Shown: positions 1 through 13,301, counted from the first letter of the stretch. The stretch is DNA of 64,000 nucleotides from Ichthyophis bannanicus (GCA_033557465.1 CM066032.1:1317542025-1317606024), one strand, 5' to 3'. Program-made: numbers and translations. Notes: a model not told the origin generated them from the letters alone.

Positions 1-1750
1 TTTCACCCCAATAAACATATTTGTCTATATATATATACACATAGTAATACCTCTTTATATGAACAGATACATATATATCTAAATCTAGACTGAAAGCTGT
101 ATTGGGACGGGAACCAAAAGTACTCAAATTACAAACATGCTGTATATTGCCTTGCAAATTATTTGTAAAGGTGGACTTTATATCCAATGAAATAAATTTG
201 GTGGATTAAACTTTTCCACTATAATGCATCGTGCTGAATGTCTAATTTTCTGTTTAAAAGATCAAGCACTGAGTTGCATAAAACAAACGTAACTTATGGT
301 ACAGTACTTTCTATTTCAAATAGACCGCAGTTTCTTAAATTAAAATTATATTCCTAACAAATTTAGATTCTAACATCCGTTTGAGGAGTGATGTGTCTCA
401 TTTCTTCTCTTTTATTTTTCCGTGTACCTCTAGAGCTTCTCTTAAATGTAATGGAGTATTTAATTTGAATGACTTTTCCTCTTAAAATGTACGAGATCCA
501 TTCTAAATAACCCATTGAGGGGAAATGGGGATGACTCATTCTTTATAAGGTAATTCCATTTGATAATATATTTACAGGACTCAGCTCCATAGTGCATGCA
601 CATGAAAACCATAGGCCCTGAAAATGGGGACCCAGGCAACTTGCTTTGCTAACTTCCATCCTAATAGGACTGTGGAGAGTGTGCTCTGGAATTCATACTC
701 TTCAGGTTCTAACCTTCTCATCGGGTTTTCTCACCCCACTGCAGGATCCACACCCAGTGACAGAAATCAAGTCTGGGATACTACAACTCTTTAAAGGATC
801 TTCTCCTCCCTTTTTGCTAGCTGCTGGTGCTTCAAAACTCTTCAGATTTGTGCTATGCGGATCCCTTCTCAAGTAATTTACTTTGCACTTCTAGCTTGTT
901 GTTGTTAAGTTCCATCAAGCCAATGTTGACTCATGGTGGACTTTCTGGATAATTGTCCGAAACTGTGTTTAGTCTTCTGTCAGCAGCTTGTTGATAGAGT
1001 GGCATCCATAACTACTATTATTGTATCAAAACCACCACTTTGCTGGCTTTCCTCTTTTGCGCTGACCTTCAACCTTACCAAGCAATGATGTCTTTCTCTA
1101 ATGATCTTTGTCTTCACATGATGTGTCAAAAGTATGAAAGTTGAAGTCTTTTCATTTGAGCTTCTAAAGACAGATTAGGTTTGATCTGCTCTATTCCAGA
1201 CTGATTTATTCTTCGTGCAGTCTATGGGTGATGTCATCCAATGAAAGCCCTTGTGCAGGAGCATTCCCAGCTCCTTCTTAGAAACTTTAAATGCCCAGAA
1301 CGCATGTGTGCATCTTCCTGCCTGCTGCTGAGCACCATCTTAGCCTCAGTCCATTTTTATCTGCAGAATCCCTCAGATGCTAAGTAGCAAATCATCGGAT
1401 GGAAATTTGTCATTTTTTTTCTTCACTGCTTTTCCTGCAGATCATGACAGAAGTACCTTTCCTCTTAGTTTATTTTGGGTTAGTATTTTAGAGCATTCTC
1501 TTTTCCACCATGCCTCAGCCCCCTTAGGCTTTGGTATTTTGGTATTTAAACATTTTCCTGTCAGTATTGAATCATTTGATTCCAGATGACATGTTCTAAA
1601 AAAACTTGCCAGTGGGTTAAAAATGTGTTCCAGGTATTTAAGGACCATATCCATAATGGTCACACATAATTGGTGCCTCCAGTGCTTGGGACCTGGATCA
1701 TGAGCCCTATTTCTTGTAAATTGTGTTTACAGATGACAAAAGTGGGCTGA
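1..1750. other. AT-rich stretch without a recognised gene
   Basis: No reading frame longer than about 75 codons and no family I recognise. The first 640 bases are strongly AT-rich with several short TATATA runs. From about 880 to 1,340 the sequence has the feel of an old interspersed repeat (balanced composition, no simple repeats), but I cannot assign it. Confidence 0.5.
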
Positions 1751-1756
1751 AGGGTT

Positions 1757-1835
1757 TATGTTTATGTTTATTACATTTGATATACCGCTCAGCCAAAGCA
1801 TTAGAGCGGTTTACAATACTACATAAATGATACTG
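1757..1835 (-). repeat. SINE/LINE 3' tail with conserved hairpin (antisense)
   Basis: Read on the minus strand, a stem (CCGCTCT paired with GAGCGG, 1,784-1,810) is followed by GGTATA and an A/T-rich tail. The same hairpin-plus-GCGGTATA tail occurs at 12,950, 29,210, 33,107, 59,867 and 61,236, so this is a dispersed family. Only the tail is clear here; the body of the element was not delimited. Confidence 0.6.
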
Positions 1836-2277
1836 AAAATATGAAAAGAACGCCATTAACAAGATAGGACAGAGTAAGAGATAGTGATAGTCAAAGAAAT
1901 AGAAGAGACAAGAGGAAAGGTTCATTATAACACCAGAGAGGTAGAATATCATACCACCACAGCTCAGTCCTTCCAAACAGGACTTGACCATAATCGCTGC
2001 TCATCACAAATTCAAGCCAGGCAGAAATACGGCCGCAAGAAATGGCTCCTTATAAATCATCTTGCTGCCTGGATATACTTGACAGAAGCAGATGAGGCAG
2101 AGCTCTCACTCACAGGCCTACGACGCCGGCATCATTCCTCCACCGTCGGACCGCTCATCGTGGCATGCAAAACCAAATACAGCAGATAACCCGGTCCCGC
2201 ACAGTCCAACGCCTAAGGGCCACGCCACAGGGCCCTATTGCGAGGCCCTCTGTTGGGGGCGCGCTGGTGTTATGTCT

Positions 2278-2490
2278 GTTTAAAAGCCAATGGAGTGGGC
2301 TGGCTCTGTGGATGGAGGTGGAGGTCCCGCTCTCACCTCTGCGCTGGCTTCTGCTCTCACCCTCACAGAACACGCTGGTGGAATGGCAGTTTAAAAGCCA
2401 ATGGAGTGGGCAGGCTCTGTTGAGGGAGGTGGAGCTCCCGCTCTCACCTCTGATGCTGGCTGCTGCTCTCCCCTCACAGGGTTGAGAGAA
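2278..2490. repeat. two-copy tandem duplication, 111-bp period
   Basis: The block beginning GTTTAAAAGCCAATGGAGTG at 2,278 recurs at 2,389. The copies share the GGAGGTGGAG, CCCGCTCTCACCTCTG and GCTGGC segments in the same order, with scattered substitutions. The unit is GC-rich compared with its flanks. It lies just upstream of the DIRS gag relic and could be part of that element's leader, but this is not shown. Confidence 0.75.
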
Positions 2491-4447
2491 GCAGCACAAC
2501 ATCCTTTTTGGCACTTCTATATTTGATCTATTGATATCGGCATCAGGAGCATCAGTCTCTGTGGTTTCAAAAGCCACACAGGACACTGGCAGTGCATTGA
2601 GATTTGAGGAGCTTTTGAGAACATTTGGAACCAAGCACCCATAGGTCGCAGGATCATCAAACATTTACGTTTGTCTGAAGATGGAAAATTCAGTTTCATC
2701 TTCATTGCTACTGAAGTGCAAAAATTACCAGGATTGGGTGGAGACCATGGTTCATTGTCATTGGAGGACCTCCAATGCATGGTGTTGAGAGAACTGAGGG
2801 CTCACATGAACACCCCTCTAAGCTTCCCTGTAGGGAGGAAAGTTCAACCTCCATAGTTCCTGAGATGGCAGTTACTGCCTTCAAACTAGCTGAGACCAGT
2901 CTGCTGATACATCTTTTCAGATTTCAGTAACATTGTCCGATGCTGCTATATGCTCAGCACCTTTGGAGATGGCAACTCTGGAGAAATGCCTTCTGAGAGC
3001 TGTCAAGGAGAGAATAATGATGCTGTTCACCATAGAGCATATCAGTGCCTCAGTGAATGTTGCATTGGTGCCAACAGCCATTGAGCCTATCATTGAAAAA
3101 CACAGAGTGCCTGCAGGAGAGGTATAAACATCTGAGCACTGAAGTGTCCTGGCATTGCTGCCTGCCCAACCAATATCACTCTCCAAAGCATCAGGTTGCA
3201 ATGCACCTCTGGTTCACAGGTAGTCATCAGCGCATTGTGTTCCTGCAGGAGCTCCCAATCCCCATGGGGACGAAGAGTCAACCAAGCTAAGACTCAGAAG
3301 TACTTTGATTTCCCTCTCTGAGTCTGATTCAGAAGGCTGGACCACAGATGAGGAATCTGAGGTTCTGTCAGAGGATAGATCCCCAGAACTCTCCTCTGAT
3401 GCCTTCTCCTCCTCATGAAAGGACACAAGTCTCCTCCCGAGGATATGACATTCTGAGATTTTGGTGAGGGATATGGCTAAGGTCATACTATTTTCTTTGG
3501 AGTCGGAGACTGAGAATGAGCCCAGGGCAGAAGAGTTGAAGATCTACAGTACCCCTCTGCCCCCAGGGAAGCAGTGACAGTGCCAGAGTACCACATCCTT
3601 CAGGGGTTACAGATGAGAATGTGGGAGGCCCACAACTCTGTGCCTCCTCTCAGTAGATAGCTTGACTCCATTTACTGCATTCAAAAGACTCCCAGATTTA
3701 AGAAACCCCAGCTTCTGTACCACTCTTTGATCATCAAATCCACCCCCAAAAGATCCAAAAGTTCCAAGGCACACTCCTTAGTGGCTCCAGGGAGGGAGGC
3801 TCAGACATTGGATTACTTTTAGAAAGGACGTGTTTTAGAGTTCCATGCTTGCTGTGGCATGGCCTCCTACCAGCTCTACATGGGTATGTTCTTGAAGGAC
3901 ATCAAGCTGGGAACAGTATCATTCCATATTGAAACACAGCAAAGACTGCCTGAAATTCATAATCCAAGTGACCTATGAAATTTGTGCTATGGTATCTAGA
4001 ACTTCTGTAGCAGGTGTTGACACCTGGAGGCTTGCATGGCTCCAGTGCTCAGACTTCCAACAGTCCAGTGAAGGACAAGCTTGCTGACATACCATGCCAT
4101 TGGAGAGAATATTCTCAGAGGATAAAATTGAAGAAAAAGCAGGCTTCAACAAACAGCAGCACATTACTCTTCAAAATCTCTTAAAGAACATGCCTGAGCT
4201 GGCCTCCTACTGCAGGAGATATCAAGGTAGAAACCAGAGAAAAACTTACTACTCTCAAATGGTGCAGAATCTCACTATTCTCAGTCTAAGCAGCTCCTCA
4301 GGCACAGCTGAAGCAAGAGAAGTCACAGAAGGGCCCACACCTGCTCCTCAGGCCACAAAACATGGCTTTTGGGGTTTTGGAATGGTTCCTGGACAGAGCA
4401 TACCTATTCTTCCCATAGTGCCGCTCAGCAGAGGAGACTCCTTGTAG
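2485..4447 (+). pseudogene. DIRS-like retrotransposon gag (ORF1) relic
   Basis: Frameshifted and stop-interrupted coding remnant on the plus strand. Recognisable pieces in order are: a Ser/Glu/Asp-rich acidic stretch (about 3,310-3,410); a segment reading RDMAKVILFSLESE (about 3,465-3,510); a segment around WEAHNSVPP (about 3,620); a segment around YHSLIIKST (about 3,720); and ASYQLYMGMFLKDI (about 3,860-3,910). The last 354 bases are open (4,094-4,447) and end in a Ser/Pro/Thr-rich stretch. In DIRS elements this ORF encodes the structural Gag-like protein and precedes the RT/RNase H and tyrosine recombinase ORFs. Many stops show it is dead. The 5' limit is uncertain, and the part before about 3,200 is assigned only by position. 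Confidence 0.6.
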
Positions 4448-4449
4448 GA

Positions 4450-6536
4450 GTGGGGCTCACATCTTATTTGTGTTTGCCCATAGATGGAAAAATCCCCTTG
4501 TAATCGTCAGAAAACCCTTGGTCTTACAACAATGTAAGTCCAAAGGAGTCGTTAACGAATGCCACCTAGTCTTGAACCTTCCTTCCAAAGAGTAGTCTTC
4601 AGATGGTTCCAGGCCCCAATAATACTCCTCAGCGTAGTCAGGAAACTACGTCAAGGAAGTCACCTTCCTCTTAATAAATAGAAAGAGTTTTACGAATGAG
4701 TGCTCAGCCTAGACAATTACCCTACTCTTACTTCCAATTAATCTCTCCAAAAAGGAAAAGACGGGAATCCTTTAGGGTATCGACAGGAGAAGTTCGTTAG
4801 GGAGAGAAATAAGAATGAAGGGAGGAAGGGAATACACGCGGAACAACATGAGCAGATGGCCCCAGTCAGACCAGTCCACAGGAAAGTATCTCAGATTCAT
4901 ACATGATTAAGTAGAGTGCAACGGCGTGCTTCCGAGTACTGCATTCTGCCTTTTTTGGACCCCTCGGCATCAGGACAGCTACCTTGGGACGTTTATCGAG
5001 AATGGGCTGCTTGCCTATGTTTGCTCAGGGTGGGGTTTTTTACACATGCATGGGCGTGCATGATTTTCCTACTAAAGTGATTGTAAGAGGTTTTTCGAAG
5101 AGCACCATTCCAGAAGAAATTTCAGCAATGCCATTACCACTGGGTTGTGGGTGCTAGGAACTGGCTGTAGCGCAATTGTTAGTCACAATTATTGTAAGAA
5201 TCCCATCTCGTGGATCGCTACCCACACACACAACCTGGAAATTTCCATTGGAGCTAATGGCTTCAAACAGACAAACCTTAGGATAAGATCTCTTCTCCCA
5301 CACACGACCACACTATCCCAGCTGACAGTGATAGTGCAAAGAAGAGCCTCAAATGAGTCTAGATAAATATTTGGCTCATGCCATGTTGAGCATTACTAGC
5401 GACCAACACGAATGGCGACGGTACTCTAGTCCTGCACCGCTCCCTATATAGGGGTACAATAGTCCCCGTTTTTACCTTTAAGGAGATTCTTTGGCATTTG
5501 GTCTTCAGCTTTTTTGAATTCAGATTTACTTGTCCCTTGGGTTTCCAACTCACATCCACTGGCGAGACTATTTCCACTGCATCTAGCCCGCACTTTTCCG
5601 TGAAAAAAGAGTATGATTTTGACCATAGGTACTTACTCCTAGTGTCCTATTTCCCATATTGACAACCTCTCAATCCTACCTAACTGTCTCGTTCTTTTCA
5701 TTAGGCAAGAGCTTTCGCCTTCAATTTTTGAGAAGAAGAAAATCTTTGTGTGCATTGATGTATTGCCATGAGAGGGTAGGTTTAACATTGGTGCTCTATC
5801 ATAACTCACACACCCAATATCTGGCTAAGATCCGTTCTGACAACTTAAAAAAAAAAAACTATCATCCACATATCCCCCTATCCCCTTCTATATCCACACC
5901 CCTATCCTATGCCTGAATTCCCCTCTGGATCGAGCTGGGGAACTTGCCGAGGTTACCTCAGTAACAAATACTCGACGCGTATATTAATATCTTTTAGAGG
6001 TCTGGGTGCCTTGCATTTATGCCTTCCCATAAATGAAGGACCATCCTAATACCATTTTCATAGCCACCTCTCTCTGCACAGAACTCCAAACTTAGCCTAG
6101 TAATCTCTTCGGTTGGGTGATTTTGAGGTGGGGATTGTTCAAGAATTTGCACAACGATACTACCAAATGGAGGTTCACACTAGGAACATTCTTACAAGAG
6201 GCGATTGGTTGCCATCCTTTTATTCCGCCTATATCACCCCAACGTCATTCCTTTCTGGCTTTGCTAGTCACCTTTTTCTTATGCCTGTTTAGCTACTGGT
6301 ATGATTCGTCAGACAAATTAGCCATGTCCCCATGTCCGCCCGCTCTTTCTTTCGTGTTGTGGACAGAAGTCCCACCTCAATATCCCCCACTACCACTGCT
6401 TTAACAGACTCTCTGCTTGACTTGTTGGTAGCCTAAAATTACTGCCTGAGGAACCTGCCTGCATTTTGTATAGCATCAGTGCAAGTTTTAGCTTTGCCAC
6501 CTGTTTATGTTCTTTATGTTTTGTTGGATTTGGACT
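4450..6536. other. no gene recognised; possible decayed DIRS pol start
   Basis: The sequence after the DIRS gag relic could be the remains of its RT ORF for several hundred bases, but I could not place any RT motif with confidence. From about 5,100 to 6,536 I see only short frames and no family. Several frames of 60-95 codons are consistent with chance. Confidence 0.35.
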
Positions 6537-9500
6537 AAAATCGCCCTTCTCCAGAAAATCCCCCCAAGGAGCGATGTACAATTAAAAAAAAAACGGTTAT
6601 TAAAAAATGGCCAGAGCCACTGGAAAACGAAACAGGAAAAGGAAATTAACATATCTTTATAACTTTAGAAAACCATAGGTAATAGACAGAAGAGAGGGCC
6701 AAGGAAAAAGAATAGAAAAGAATAAGAAAAGAGGACACAATCATTAATTTTTCATTATTAAAAAATACAGGTAATATAAGGGAAAGGGGAGACCGAAAGG
6801 GATAGAAAAGGGGGAAACAGGACAGGACGGTTGTTGGCAAGGGAATTGTGGATGGTCACACAAAAAGGCGTATGGGTGCAAACACATCATAAGCAAGGGA
6901 AGAAGAGGTGAATTTTTTCAGATGCTTTTTGAAGGTTTAGAGGTGGTGAGGTTCTAAATGCCGTAGGGTAAGAAGGGTTAGAAGGAATTCCAGAGGGCTA
7001 GGAGCCAATTAAGAAGAAAGCAGAATAACGTTTGTGGATTAGTAGGGTGAGACACGGGAGGGGGAAGGAAGAGCCACAGAGTGAGACGATTGAGGTGAAC
7101 AGATACGGAGGAGTGTACCGGGGGAGAAGTGGAAAAGAGGAGGAGAGGTCAGACAGAGATATTGAGGCTGGTGCCAGTGAGTGGAAAGCTTTGTCGGGAC
7201 CAGGGAATAATTGAGCAGCTTTTGTTAATTGTGAGGGCGGTAAGGAAAAGGCAAACCAGTGGAGATGGAAAAAGCGAGCAGGTGTGACCGTGATCTTGGA
7301 GAGAGGCATGAGCGGCAAGATGAGCGGCAGTGTTGTCTGTATCCGTTGTAATTGAGATAGTCGGGAGTTACTTGGGGAGTCCAATGGGTGTATAGTTGGC
7401 GAATTCTACACGAGACATATCTAGAGACCATAACAAGGTGGAGAGGGCTGAGGGGGACAGAAAAGGACGCACCGCAAGAATTTGATGAAGGAAGAAGAAA
7501 TGAGTGATTTAGTTACATGCCGAAAGGTGTGACTGAAAGGAGAAGATCCGAATCTCAAAAGAACACCAAGGTAAAGTAAACGCAAAGAAGAGACTAAGGA
7601 GGTCGGAACAGCAGAACCAGAGAAATGAAGGTCCAGCTTGAGGGGGTGGAAACAACGACGTAGAGTAGAACCATATATGCCACAGTCTTAGTGAGATTGA
7701 GGTGAAAGACATACTTGAAGAGTCAACCAATTAGCATGGACCTACCTCCGAAAGACAATAGTTAAGTGCAGGAAAGATCAGGACAGGAAGGGGAGGTGTG
7801 TATTGAGTAGAAAGCGAGTATCATGCGAATAGCAGAAAAGCAGAGATTCCCCACTGTTGGAGTTAATAGTAGCAAGAGGAGAAAGAAACAGATTGAAAAG
7901 AGAGAGGTGTACTTAAAGACAGAACCTTTGGGGACTACACAGGAGAGGAGGGAAGGGATCGTAGAGGGGAATAGAAGGGGAGGGTGAAAGAAACACCCGC
8001 AAAGTTAGTGTGCGAGAGGAAAGAAAAGAATGAAATCAGTGGATAGACAGTACTGGAACTGCACATAGACCAGCTTCCCGTAGACGCTGAAGAAGAAGGG
8101 AGTTGTTCAACAAGATCAAAGGGCTGCCGAAAGATCAAGAGCAACCAGCCACCGAAATATCCCCACGATCATGCGCCCACGTGTAATGCAAGTGCATTAG
8201 TGAACTTATTTCATTCGTGAAAGCGAGTAAGATAGTGTCCACAACTGTGACCCTAAGACGAAATCCAGACTGATGAGGGTGAGAGAGAATTAATAGAGTC
8301 CAGGTTATACAGAAAGTTTGTTCCAAAACAAATTTTTCTGAAGGAGTTTAGAAAGGCAAAGGAAGGTTGGGAAACAGCCGATAGTGAGCAGGAAACCAAT
8401 GGGTCTAGTGAAAAGGATTATTTTAGGATAGGACGGATTAGTAGGGCGTGCTTCCAAACAGAAGGGGAAAGAAAAGGCCTGTTGACAATCTGGATTAAAA
8501 CATAGTAAGGATGTGAGGTAGAAGGTGACCGAGGGAAAAGGATTAGAAGAAGAGCGGCACGGGAGAGGTAACTAGGGGATCAAGGCGACATGGATTGTCT
8601 TCCTGGAACGCGATAAGTTGCCAATGGGAGTGTTCGGGGACGTAATTCATGAGACAAGAAGCCCAAGAGTGAGAGAGGACAGTCTAGTGGGTGGGGAGAG
8701 GCAGGGGACCGAGAGTCGGGTAACGTATTGGGGTCAGGACAAGGAATGTCATTACATTCTTATGGTGGAGATTGCTGTTGCTAAAGTAATGAGCAAGTGT
8801 ACTAAAGGAGATGGGGAACTGAGTAGGATGGATATGACTCGCAGCTGACGCAGTATAGGTTGAAGTGAGGTTAATGATTTGCAGGGTGGAGTCAAGGTGA
8901 AGTGTCGGGTCGTGATTTGGGGCATTCAGAAATTGCATTAGAAAAAATATTAGCGTTTAGCCTGATAAACGTTAGAGGAACGGTAATGGGAGTAATTAAT
9001 ATTTGAAAAAAAGCTCAAGTAAGAAAGGTAGATGGTGTATGGTCCTTTTACGCCATTGACGCTCTTATTTACGAAGCTGAGGTGCGCTAAGCCTCAAACC
9101 CTTTGAATGGTACCAACGGTGGTCGGGGCCGATGAAACTGGATTTATTGGAGGACAGTAAAGGAGCGACAAAACGGTCAAGGGCAGCCGTGAGGGAAGAA
9201 CAACCCATAGAGCCGCAGCTTTGTGATTTAGGAGTAAGCAAGGTAAAGTCTGGAGGAAAAAGCTGGGTGGCGGTGGGAAGCTGCTGACTGTTGAGGGATG
9301 ACTTGGCCCGTGAAAGTCGTGGGGGGGGGTGGGATAAAACCGGAAGGGATAATCAAAGGAGAAGAGCAACAGAGTGATGACCGTTGGGGAGTGGGAACAG
9401 TAAATGTATTAGGAGGAGAGACGAAAGGACACCAGGGATATGGTCCTGTCCATGGGAAAGAGTTAGAGAGGAGATTTTTCGCAAAACATAAGAGAATAAG

Positions 9501-10250
9501 AGAATGAAGCAATTCAGATAACAACAATCCAGAGTATGGCACCAAAGAGGGCTAGGTGGGTGGGGGTGAGTATGGATATTATAGCATGGGGATATGTAGG
9601 TGGTGAGTATTTCATGTTCATAGGGGGAAAAAACATCTGAGGGCAGATTGGATCCTCGTTAAAAAAGCGAAGGGAGAGGAGGGGTAGAAGTCGACCCATG
9701 ATGATTGGTACACTCTAGCGATAAGTCAGGAAGATGGGAGGAAAGGCTAAAGACCAGAGGGGCAGCGAGGTTAGTGAGTGTATTACAAGGAAAGAAAGAA
9801 GAGGGGTACAACCGCACACAGCTCTCGGGAGCAAAAATGGGTGTACCGGTGGAAGCAGGAGGGGAATTAATAAGAATTACCTGAATGGGGAAAAGGGTAT
9901 GTAGTTGAAGCAAAAGGGATTCCAGTTATCGAACGAACACGGAGGGGGTGAGCTGAGTGGAAAGTGGAGCGAGGGTGTGCGAATTTAAGCGGCCACTCTC
10001 CCCCCCCCACCCCCCCTGATTGACCAAAGAACTGTGGGGTGGGAAATGGCGAACTGGGAGAAACCGATGGGGGAGACAGCGGGCCATGAGCGTTCCTAAC
10101 TCATCCTCAACCGTCCCTTGACCGCTTCGTCCGTCGCCCTTAAAAAACCAAGAAAGGAAGGAGGGGAGTCTTAAGGCGGGGGAAAAAAGAGAAGGAGACG
10201 ATCACAGATAGAGCAAGATCCAGATGAAGATTGAAGGACAAGAATCTAAG
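6537..10250 (-). mobile_element. L2-like non-LTR retrotransposon, decayed
   Basis: On the minus strand a reverse transcriptase can be followed through frameshifts. A segment reading HQSGFRLRVTVVDTILLAF (about 8,230-8,290) corresponds to the L2-type QSGFR...T/D box. Next come a decayed 'LDLSAAFD' motif (about 8,110-8,150), HLNLTKTV (about 7,700), and LQRIQ followed by a Ser/Leu-rich 'AFHSLAPASISLSDLSS' segment (about 7,150-7,350). This order is typical of L2-clade ORF2. The 5' third (8,600-10,250) is pyrimidine-rich on the coding strand and should hold the endonuclease, but only weak similarity is visible. The 3' end at 6,537-6,577 forms a hairpin (CGCTCCTT with AAGGGCGA) before an A-rich run, as in L2-type tails. 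No intact ORF remains. Confidence 0.55.
6998..8340 (-). pseudogene. L2-like reverse transcriptase relic
   Basis: This is the RT and C-terminal part of the LINE above, read in three alternating frames. The longest open piece (128 codons, 6,998-7,384) begins near LQRIQTTLPLILPL and carries the 'FHSLAPASISLSDL' segment that in L2 proteins follows the RT domain. The polymerase Y/F-A-D-D motif is not intact in any frame; the expected place (about 7,800-7,870) reads as a degenerate stretch. Frame breaks are frequent and approximately evenly spread, which indicates old neutral decay. It could alternatively be a related CR1/Rex1-group RT. Confidence 0.5.
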
Positions 10251-10438
10251 AATTAGGAGTGGAAATTATGTTTGGTTTCGTACGACGGGACGACAGTTGA
10301 TCATAGCAATTGAAAGAGAGGAGTGATAGGGTTTTCGATGGTACAGGAGACTGGAGTGGAGTAGAAAATACAAAACAAGGGGAGCAAATTAGGGAGACGA
10401 AAATCGGGGCGAACGACGACGTGGAACCTCTTCCCCCG

Positions 10439-10506
10439 AAAAAAAAAAGAAAAAAAAAAAAAAAAAAGAAAAGGGAAAAAAAAAAAAAAAAAGAGAAAAA
10501 AAAAAT
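10439..10506. repeat. A-rich low-complexity run
   Basis: Poly-A broken by single G residues over about 68 bases. It produces a meaningless Lys-rich frame on plus and a Phe-rich frame on minus. It lies at the upstream end of the minus-strand L2-like LINE, so it is not that element's own poly-A tail. Confidence 0.85.
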
Positions 10507-10794
10507 CCGCTGCACGATCCTACCGCCTCGATCAAGAGGACGGAAAGGAGTAAAAAAAACAGTCAAAAGAGGAATAGAAGCACGATAGGTGGACAGAAAG
10601 ACAAAGAGAAAACAGAAAGTACCAGGGAACGACAGGGGGGTACTTGGATTTTGAGTGACATGGCCAGATGGCGCCACTAGTCAAAGTTGGAACGGGTTCC
10701 CCAGCCGCAGGCATGCAGTCTCTCTAGAGAAGTAGCCATGGAGAGAGTACCAAATAAAAGAAGGAAAGATATTGGAAAGGCAAAGCCAGCGGCC

Positions 10795-11740
10795 ATAATT
10801 CTAGAACCCTCTTCAAGTTTAGCTAGATTCCCTCCCAATTTTGATTTGTCTATTCCTTGTGTGTCCTACTCTATTGTAGATTTTGGTATCATCTGCAAAC
10901 AAGCAACCTTACCAGACTTCCCTTTTTTACCGCAATATCATTAAACAAGATGTTAAACAGCAATTTGTACAAAGGACAGATCCTCTGTCATCCTGCGGCA
11001 TACCACTGGAGACCTCCCTTCGCTCAGAGTAAGCTAGGCTCCATTTACCTGTACACCTTTTTTTTCTTACCACTCAACCAATTTCTACCCCAATCACAGC
11101 TAACTTAATGGTCAACCACTAGGGTGTTCAGTTTTTTGTTTTATACGGAAAAAAAAGTCGAGAATCGCCTTTGTGGAACGATGTCAAAGCATTTACTAGC
11201 CGAAAATCTCAGATACGCCAACCAACGTCTATGGGCTCTTCTTCTCTCCTCTCGGTCCAACTCCCCGGCTCACCACCCAGATCCAAAAGAACTCCATTCA
11301 GGTTTGTCCTGACAAGACCTGCCATCTGGTTAATATCCATGCAGGCCTTGGATCCTGTAAATATCCATGGGCGCTTCTCCATGAAACCTCACTATTCTCT
11401 CCTTTAAGTTAGCCTTTCCACTAATTTACTACACCACAGAGAGTTAGACTAATATACCAGGCCCGCCTGAAGAGACTACCAGAGGCATTCTGTAGTGTTC
11501 AACTGTCATCCTTACATCCACTTTTTTTGTGTAAAGGCACCACATATGCCTCTCATCACAGCCCTCGTGGCAACACTGCTCACCACCAAACAAAACGAGA
11601 AACACATTTGACCCAAAGAGGCATTGAAAAGGGTCAGACAAGTGGGGACCATTAGAATGTCTCCAAGTTCCTTCAAAGCCAACTCTTGAATGTCATCCAA
11701 TCCCAACTGGACCCATGACTGTTGGTTCTATTTTTAGTTG
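10795..11740 (-). mobile_element. CR1-like LINE fragment (reverse transcriptase part)
   Basis: Read antisense, this stretch follows the RT region of CR1-like LINEs. The plus strand shows the complements of the conserved 'dispensable' landmarks: a TTTTGGTATCATCTGCAAAC block (about 10,881, encoding the F-A-D-D-T-K region) and a GATGTCAAAGCATTTACTAG block (about 11,180, encoding K-A-F-D-T). Further blocks lie around 11,290-11,450. Stops in all frames make it a relic. It continues weakly to about 11,740. The fragment at 14,340-14,970 may be the endonuclease part of the same insertion, separated by about 2.6 kb. Confidence 0.7.
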
Positions 11741-12889
11741 AGCTAAACCTCCCGCCCTCAAATCAAAGTCTTCTGAAAGTCCATTCAGCATTCCTGGTCA
11801 CTGCAATTAGAGAGGTTTTTCTCCCTACCTGCCTGCATGTTGAGAGGTGGAAGCAAAGGACCAGATCCAGCAATGTATGGCTGGTGAAACCACCATCTGC
11901 AGACCATTTAAAAACCAGGTCCCTGGGAAGGCACGTGGACAAATATTAGGTGCATGGCCGTGGAGTTCCCAAAAGGGGCAATGGGTGGCCACAAGGGGCA
12001 ATTGTAATGTCCCTTGGGAGGCCCCGTTGGACTACAATTGGGAGTTTAGGTTAAGGGTTACGCTTATCAGTCATCCCCATGTATGGGGAAATGTAAGAAG
12101 GAGTTTTCCCATCTGTCGGAACAGTGCAAAGAGCCCCATGGATCAATACCTACTACCTACATAGTCCAAAACCACATCTATATCAGGTAACTGTTGCACA
12201 GGCTCCAGCTCTTATGTAGCTTCGTTTAAAGCTCCCTGACCCGTACACACACCCCCACCTCATTCCTCTGATTATAGTGACCGCCACCCTTATCCACCTA
12301 TTAGTGAGGCAACCACTACAGCAGAGAACGTACACAATTTGTTAAGGGTCCATATATAAGAATGAAGCCAGCTACTTGGTCTCCTTCCTGTGGAGGGATC
12401 TTCAAGTGTTTTCTTTGGCTGATGTTTGGAGAAGATGTAACAAGGATAGAAAAGTCTCTTGGGTCTATTGTCCCACCACAACAAAGTGGCTTTTCCAACT
12501 CTGCACGAGATTTTGGGGGTAGGCTGGTTACCATGGACACACAAACACAAGAGGGTGTGGGTGAGCCTAGTCTGTGTTAGGAACCTAGTTAAATTCTTTA
12601 GGTGTGGAGACCCTTACAGGCAGTAAATTAACCTCCCCTGGTTAAGGACCGTATTGTAAAACATCATAAAAAAAAAAAAGGGGGGGGGGGGGAAAAAAAA
12701 AGAGGGGGGGGGAAAGAATTTTTAGAAGAATTCTTAAAGAAGGGAAAAAGAGGGGGGGGGGGTATGAGGCGGAGGAAAAGCAAAAAACGTTCACAGGGGC
12801 ATGTTGTTTTAATTCCCCCTCCCCTGTAAAGTTGCTTTCAGTGGGGTCAGCGCGGATGTGTTAGTCAACCATGTTCAGGTCTGTTCTTG
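11741..12889. other. no gene recognised; low-complexity A/G block
   Basis: Only short frames. Between about 12,667 and 12,760 there are alternating runs of A and G (several G9-G12 and A9-A12 runs) that look like simple-sequence expansion or poorly resolved sequence. Nothing else could be assigned. Confidence 0.5.
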
Positions 12890-13015
12890 TAATGTTTTTA
12901 ATGTTCAGGGGGGGAAGTTTAATTGTATGGTTTTACTGTTGTTCCTTGATAAACTGCCCCTGATCTCTGGAAGGGGCGGTATATAAAAGTTTTCACATAA
13001 ATAGAGTAATGTAAA
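12890..13015 (+). repeat. SINE/LINE 3' tail with conserved hairpin
   Basis: Stem GCCCC...GGGGC with loop TGATCTCTGGAA (about 12,955-12,977) followed by GGTATATAAAAG. It has the same architecture as the tails at 33,107 and 59,867, including the shared CTGGAAG loop element, but a different paired stem. Confidence 0.6.
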
Positions 13016-13269
13016 TACTTAAAGGCAATTTTTTGTTTTTGTCTAATAGTGATTTAATCGTGGTTGCTAAATGTGATTACTGTTACTGGTAGGAGGCTGC
13101 CTGTTTGGTCACAAAGAGCAAGATTGCTTATGATGTGTTGTTAGCATCCCCAGCCTGATTTGGATTGTAAGCGTAAGGTTGATGTTTTACCAAACAAAAT
13201 GTCGTTTTTTGGTGGTGCTAGAGTTTCAACTTTTTCCTCAGATGTCCTCCAGAGTAACACAACTGAGAA

Positions 13270-13301
13270 GGGGGGGGGGTTTTTTTTTTTTTTTTTTTTT
13301 T
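13270..13301. repeat. G10/T22 homopolymer junction
   Basis: Ten G residues run directly into twenty-two T residues, followed by a C/T-rich stretch to about 13,375. It is a likely length-variable site, and its exact length in the assembly should not be trusted. Confidence 0.9.

Noticed and set aside
10310..10588. Lys-rich 92-codon frame
   Set aside because: Generated by the A-rich low-complexity run.
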